This document shows positions 34,270 through 34,767 of a stretch of 34,767 nucleotides of DNA, one piece after another; within the stretch, counting starts at the first letter, position 1; every line of letters starts with the position of its first letter. A program made the position numbers and the translations under genes. Origin of the DNA: Gammaproteobacteria bacterium (GTDB lineage Bacteria; Pseudomonadota; Gammaproteobacteria; HK1); the NCBI GenBank assembly GCA_022826505.1, contig JAJDUQ010000210.1, positions 1 through 34,767 of the forward strand, written 5' to 3'. The notes beneath the pieces are model-generated. The model was not told the origin of the DNA. It worked only from the letters and a program-made list of their open reading frames with translations, and did not search any database.

Positions 34270-34331
34270 GTCACTTCCACATGGCACCCAATTGCCGCGA
34301 CGATGCCGTCACCGACTGCCACTACCGCCAT
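34266..34331 (-). CDS. Candidate 21-codon leader ORF coupled to drmA
   Basis: On the minus strand a near-perfect ribosome site, GGGAGGATCCA, precedes ATG at 34331. The 21-residue frame starts MAVVAVGDGIVAAI and its TGA overlaps the drmA ATG (ATGA). The peptide is small and hydrophobic and has no known relative. It could be a leader peptide that couples drmA translation to its own, or the remnant of a preceding gene. The evidence is the strong ribosome site and exact 4-nt overlap; expression is unproven. Confidence 0.4.
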   Translation of the reverse strand: MAVVAVGDGIVAAIGCHVEVT

Positions 34332-34337
34332 TGGATC

Positions 34338-34343
34338 CTCCCT
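34338..34343 (-). promoter_or_regulatory. Strong ribosome-binding site of the drmA leader
   Basis: On the minus strand GGGAGG, near-complementary to the 16S 3' end, lies six bases before the leader ATG. drmA's own site (GGAAG) is weaker, so ribosomes may enter mainly at the leader. Confidence 0.5.
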
Positions 34344-34409
34344 GACCGGTACCTAATGCTTCGCGGCCATGCCGATGCTTGCCTGGAAGGGCAGGTACGT
34401 CCGCAGGCG

Positions 34410-34583
34410 TCACCCGCCCGTCGCGGCGCCCAGGCCGGTTATCCGTCCACGCCGCCATTCGTCCTCCGAAGACTCCCGGGACTCGGGCGGGATCAGCGGC
34501 TCAATCAGCGCGAGCAATTCCGGGATCCGTTCCTGCGCCGTCGTCCACACGATGTCCAGGACGTGCGGAGCGTCACGATCCAT
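34410..34583 (-). pseudogene. HEPN-family (DUF86-type) toxin with internal deletion
   Basis: A 57-codon frame begins MDRDAPHVLDI, the normal start of DUF86/HepT HEPN toxins. It jumps directly to VWTTAQERIPELLALIEPL followed by IPPE, the normal C-terminus. The ~65 middle residues, including the catalytic R-x4-6-H (RDKLIHGY-type) motif, are gone. Similar L-[DE]-I-V-W sequences at both edges could have recombined. The ATG overlaps the nucleotidyltransferase stop by 11 nt, as in MntA-HepT pairs. The last ~20 residues are readthrough. The toxin should be inactive as an RNase. Confidence 0.75.
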
Positions 34584-34767
34584 AGATGGTCTCGGCCGAA
34601 CCGAGGATGGCGTTCCGACGCAGGTAATTCGGACTGCTTTCGATGCCTCGCCGGGTGACGAGATCCACCTCGCGTCCGAAGATTTCCTTCAGCTCCGATT
34701 CCATGTCGTCCAGCTCGAACAAGCTGTGTCCGGCGCCCTCCGCAAAGCTGACCAGCACATCGACGTC
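34573..34767 (-). CDS. MntA-like nucleotidyltransferase antitoxin, 5' end beyond window
   Basis: The 3' 64 codons of a minimal nucleotidyltransferase. At the window edge the frame reads DVDVLVSFAEGAG, the D-x-D metal-binding motif that normally follows GSxxRG. LFELDDMESELKEIFGREVDLVTRRGI is the third acidic strand region, and ILGSAETIYGS the end. Such enzymes AMPylate and silence the adjacent HEPN toxin. Intact as far as visible; the GSxxRG part and the start are outside. It lies upstream of the DISARM genes on the same strand. Confidence 0.82.
   Translation of the reverse strand, partial: DVDVLVSFAEGAGHSLFELDDMESELKEIFGREVDLVTRRGIESSPNYLRRNAILGSAETIYGS

Noticed and set aside
31213..34356. 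1047-codon plus-strand frame opposite drmA
   Set aside because: Antisense to an intact helicase with all SF2 motifs; no protein family signature of its own.

Overview
The window is GC-rich (about 65% by eye) bacterial chromosome. It has tightly packed protein genes, many 1-17 nt gene overlaps and strong GGAGG-type ribosome sites. Gene content (TAXI-type TRAP transporter, HyuA/HyuB hydantoinase-like enzymes, CaiB/BaiF CoA-transferase, cytochrome P450, amidase, gamma-glutamyltransferase-like protein) best fits an uncultivated or environmental proteobacterium with an oligotroph-type catabolic repertoire. I cannot place it more precisely. No rRNA, tRNA, CRISPR array, complete IS element or replication origin was seen.

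Layout. (1) 1-4.6 kb is a defence/accessory island. It starts with the 3' part of a prokaryotic viperin and a co-transcribed Cys4/DUF2325-like protein. Decayed DUF5131 and TcmP-like genes follow, then a HicB-HicA module, a RES-domain toxin-like gene, a nucleotidyltransferase with a small partner, and a gene fragment. (2) 4.6-15.3 kb is a catabolic block: a carbon-nitrogen hydrolase of the N-carbamoyl-amine amidohydrolase type, a P450, and a minus-strand cluster. That cluster holds a luciferase-like oxidoreductase fused to an N-carbamoylsarcosine-amidase-like hydrolase, a small novel-domain protein, hyuA and hyuB. A yefM-yoeB toxin-antitoxin pair sits inside the cluster, and ParE/AAA-ATPase debris lies beside it. 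(3) 15.5-16.1 kb is parDE. (4) 16.4-23.5 kb holds a cupin, a gamma-glutamyltransferase homologue, the TAXI-TRAP transporter (binding protein plus fused permease) and a family III CoA-transferase. (5) 23.6-27.6 kb is a rearranged zone: a Fic gene truncated at both ends, a truncated and an intact PPOX-type flavoprotein, a BNR-repeat remnant with an in-frame stop, and an intact amidase. (6) 28-34.3 kb is a DISARM core (drmA-drmB-drmC) with no methyltransferase visible. It is preceded by a nucleotidyltransferase gene and a HEPN toxin remnant with an internal deletion.

The enzymes suggest uptake and stepwise opening of hydantoin/N-carbamoyl or amide compounds: HyuA/HyuB ring opening, then N-carbamoyl hydrolysis, with amidase and nitrilase-fold hydrolases nearby. 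Substrates are not provable from sequence. The accessory parts show two antiphage systems (viperin, DISARM) at opposite ends and at least seven intact or decayed toxin-antitoxin modules. The least familiar signals are the viperin-linked Cys4/DUF2325-like protein, the small domain shared between the HyuB C-terminus and a neighbouring stand-alone protein, palindromic repeats inserted in frame in drmB, and a short leader ORF translationally coupled to drmA.
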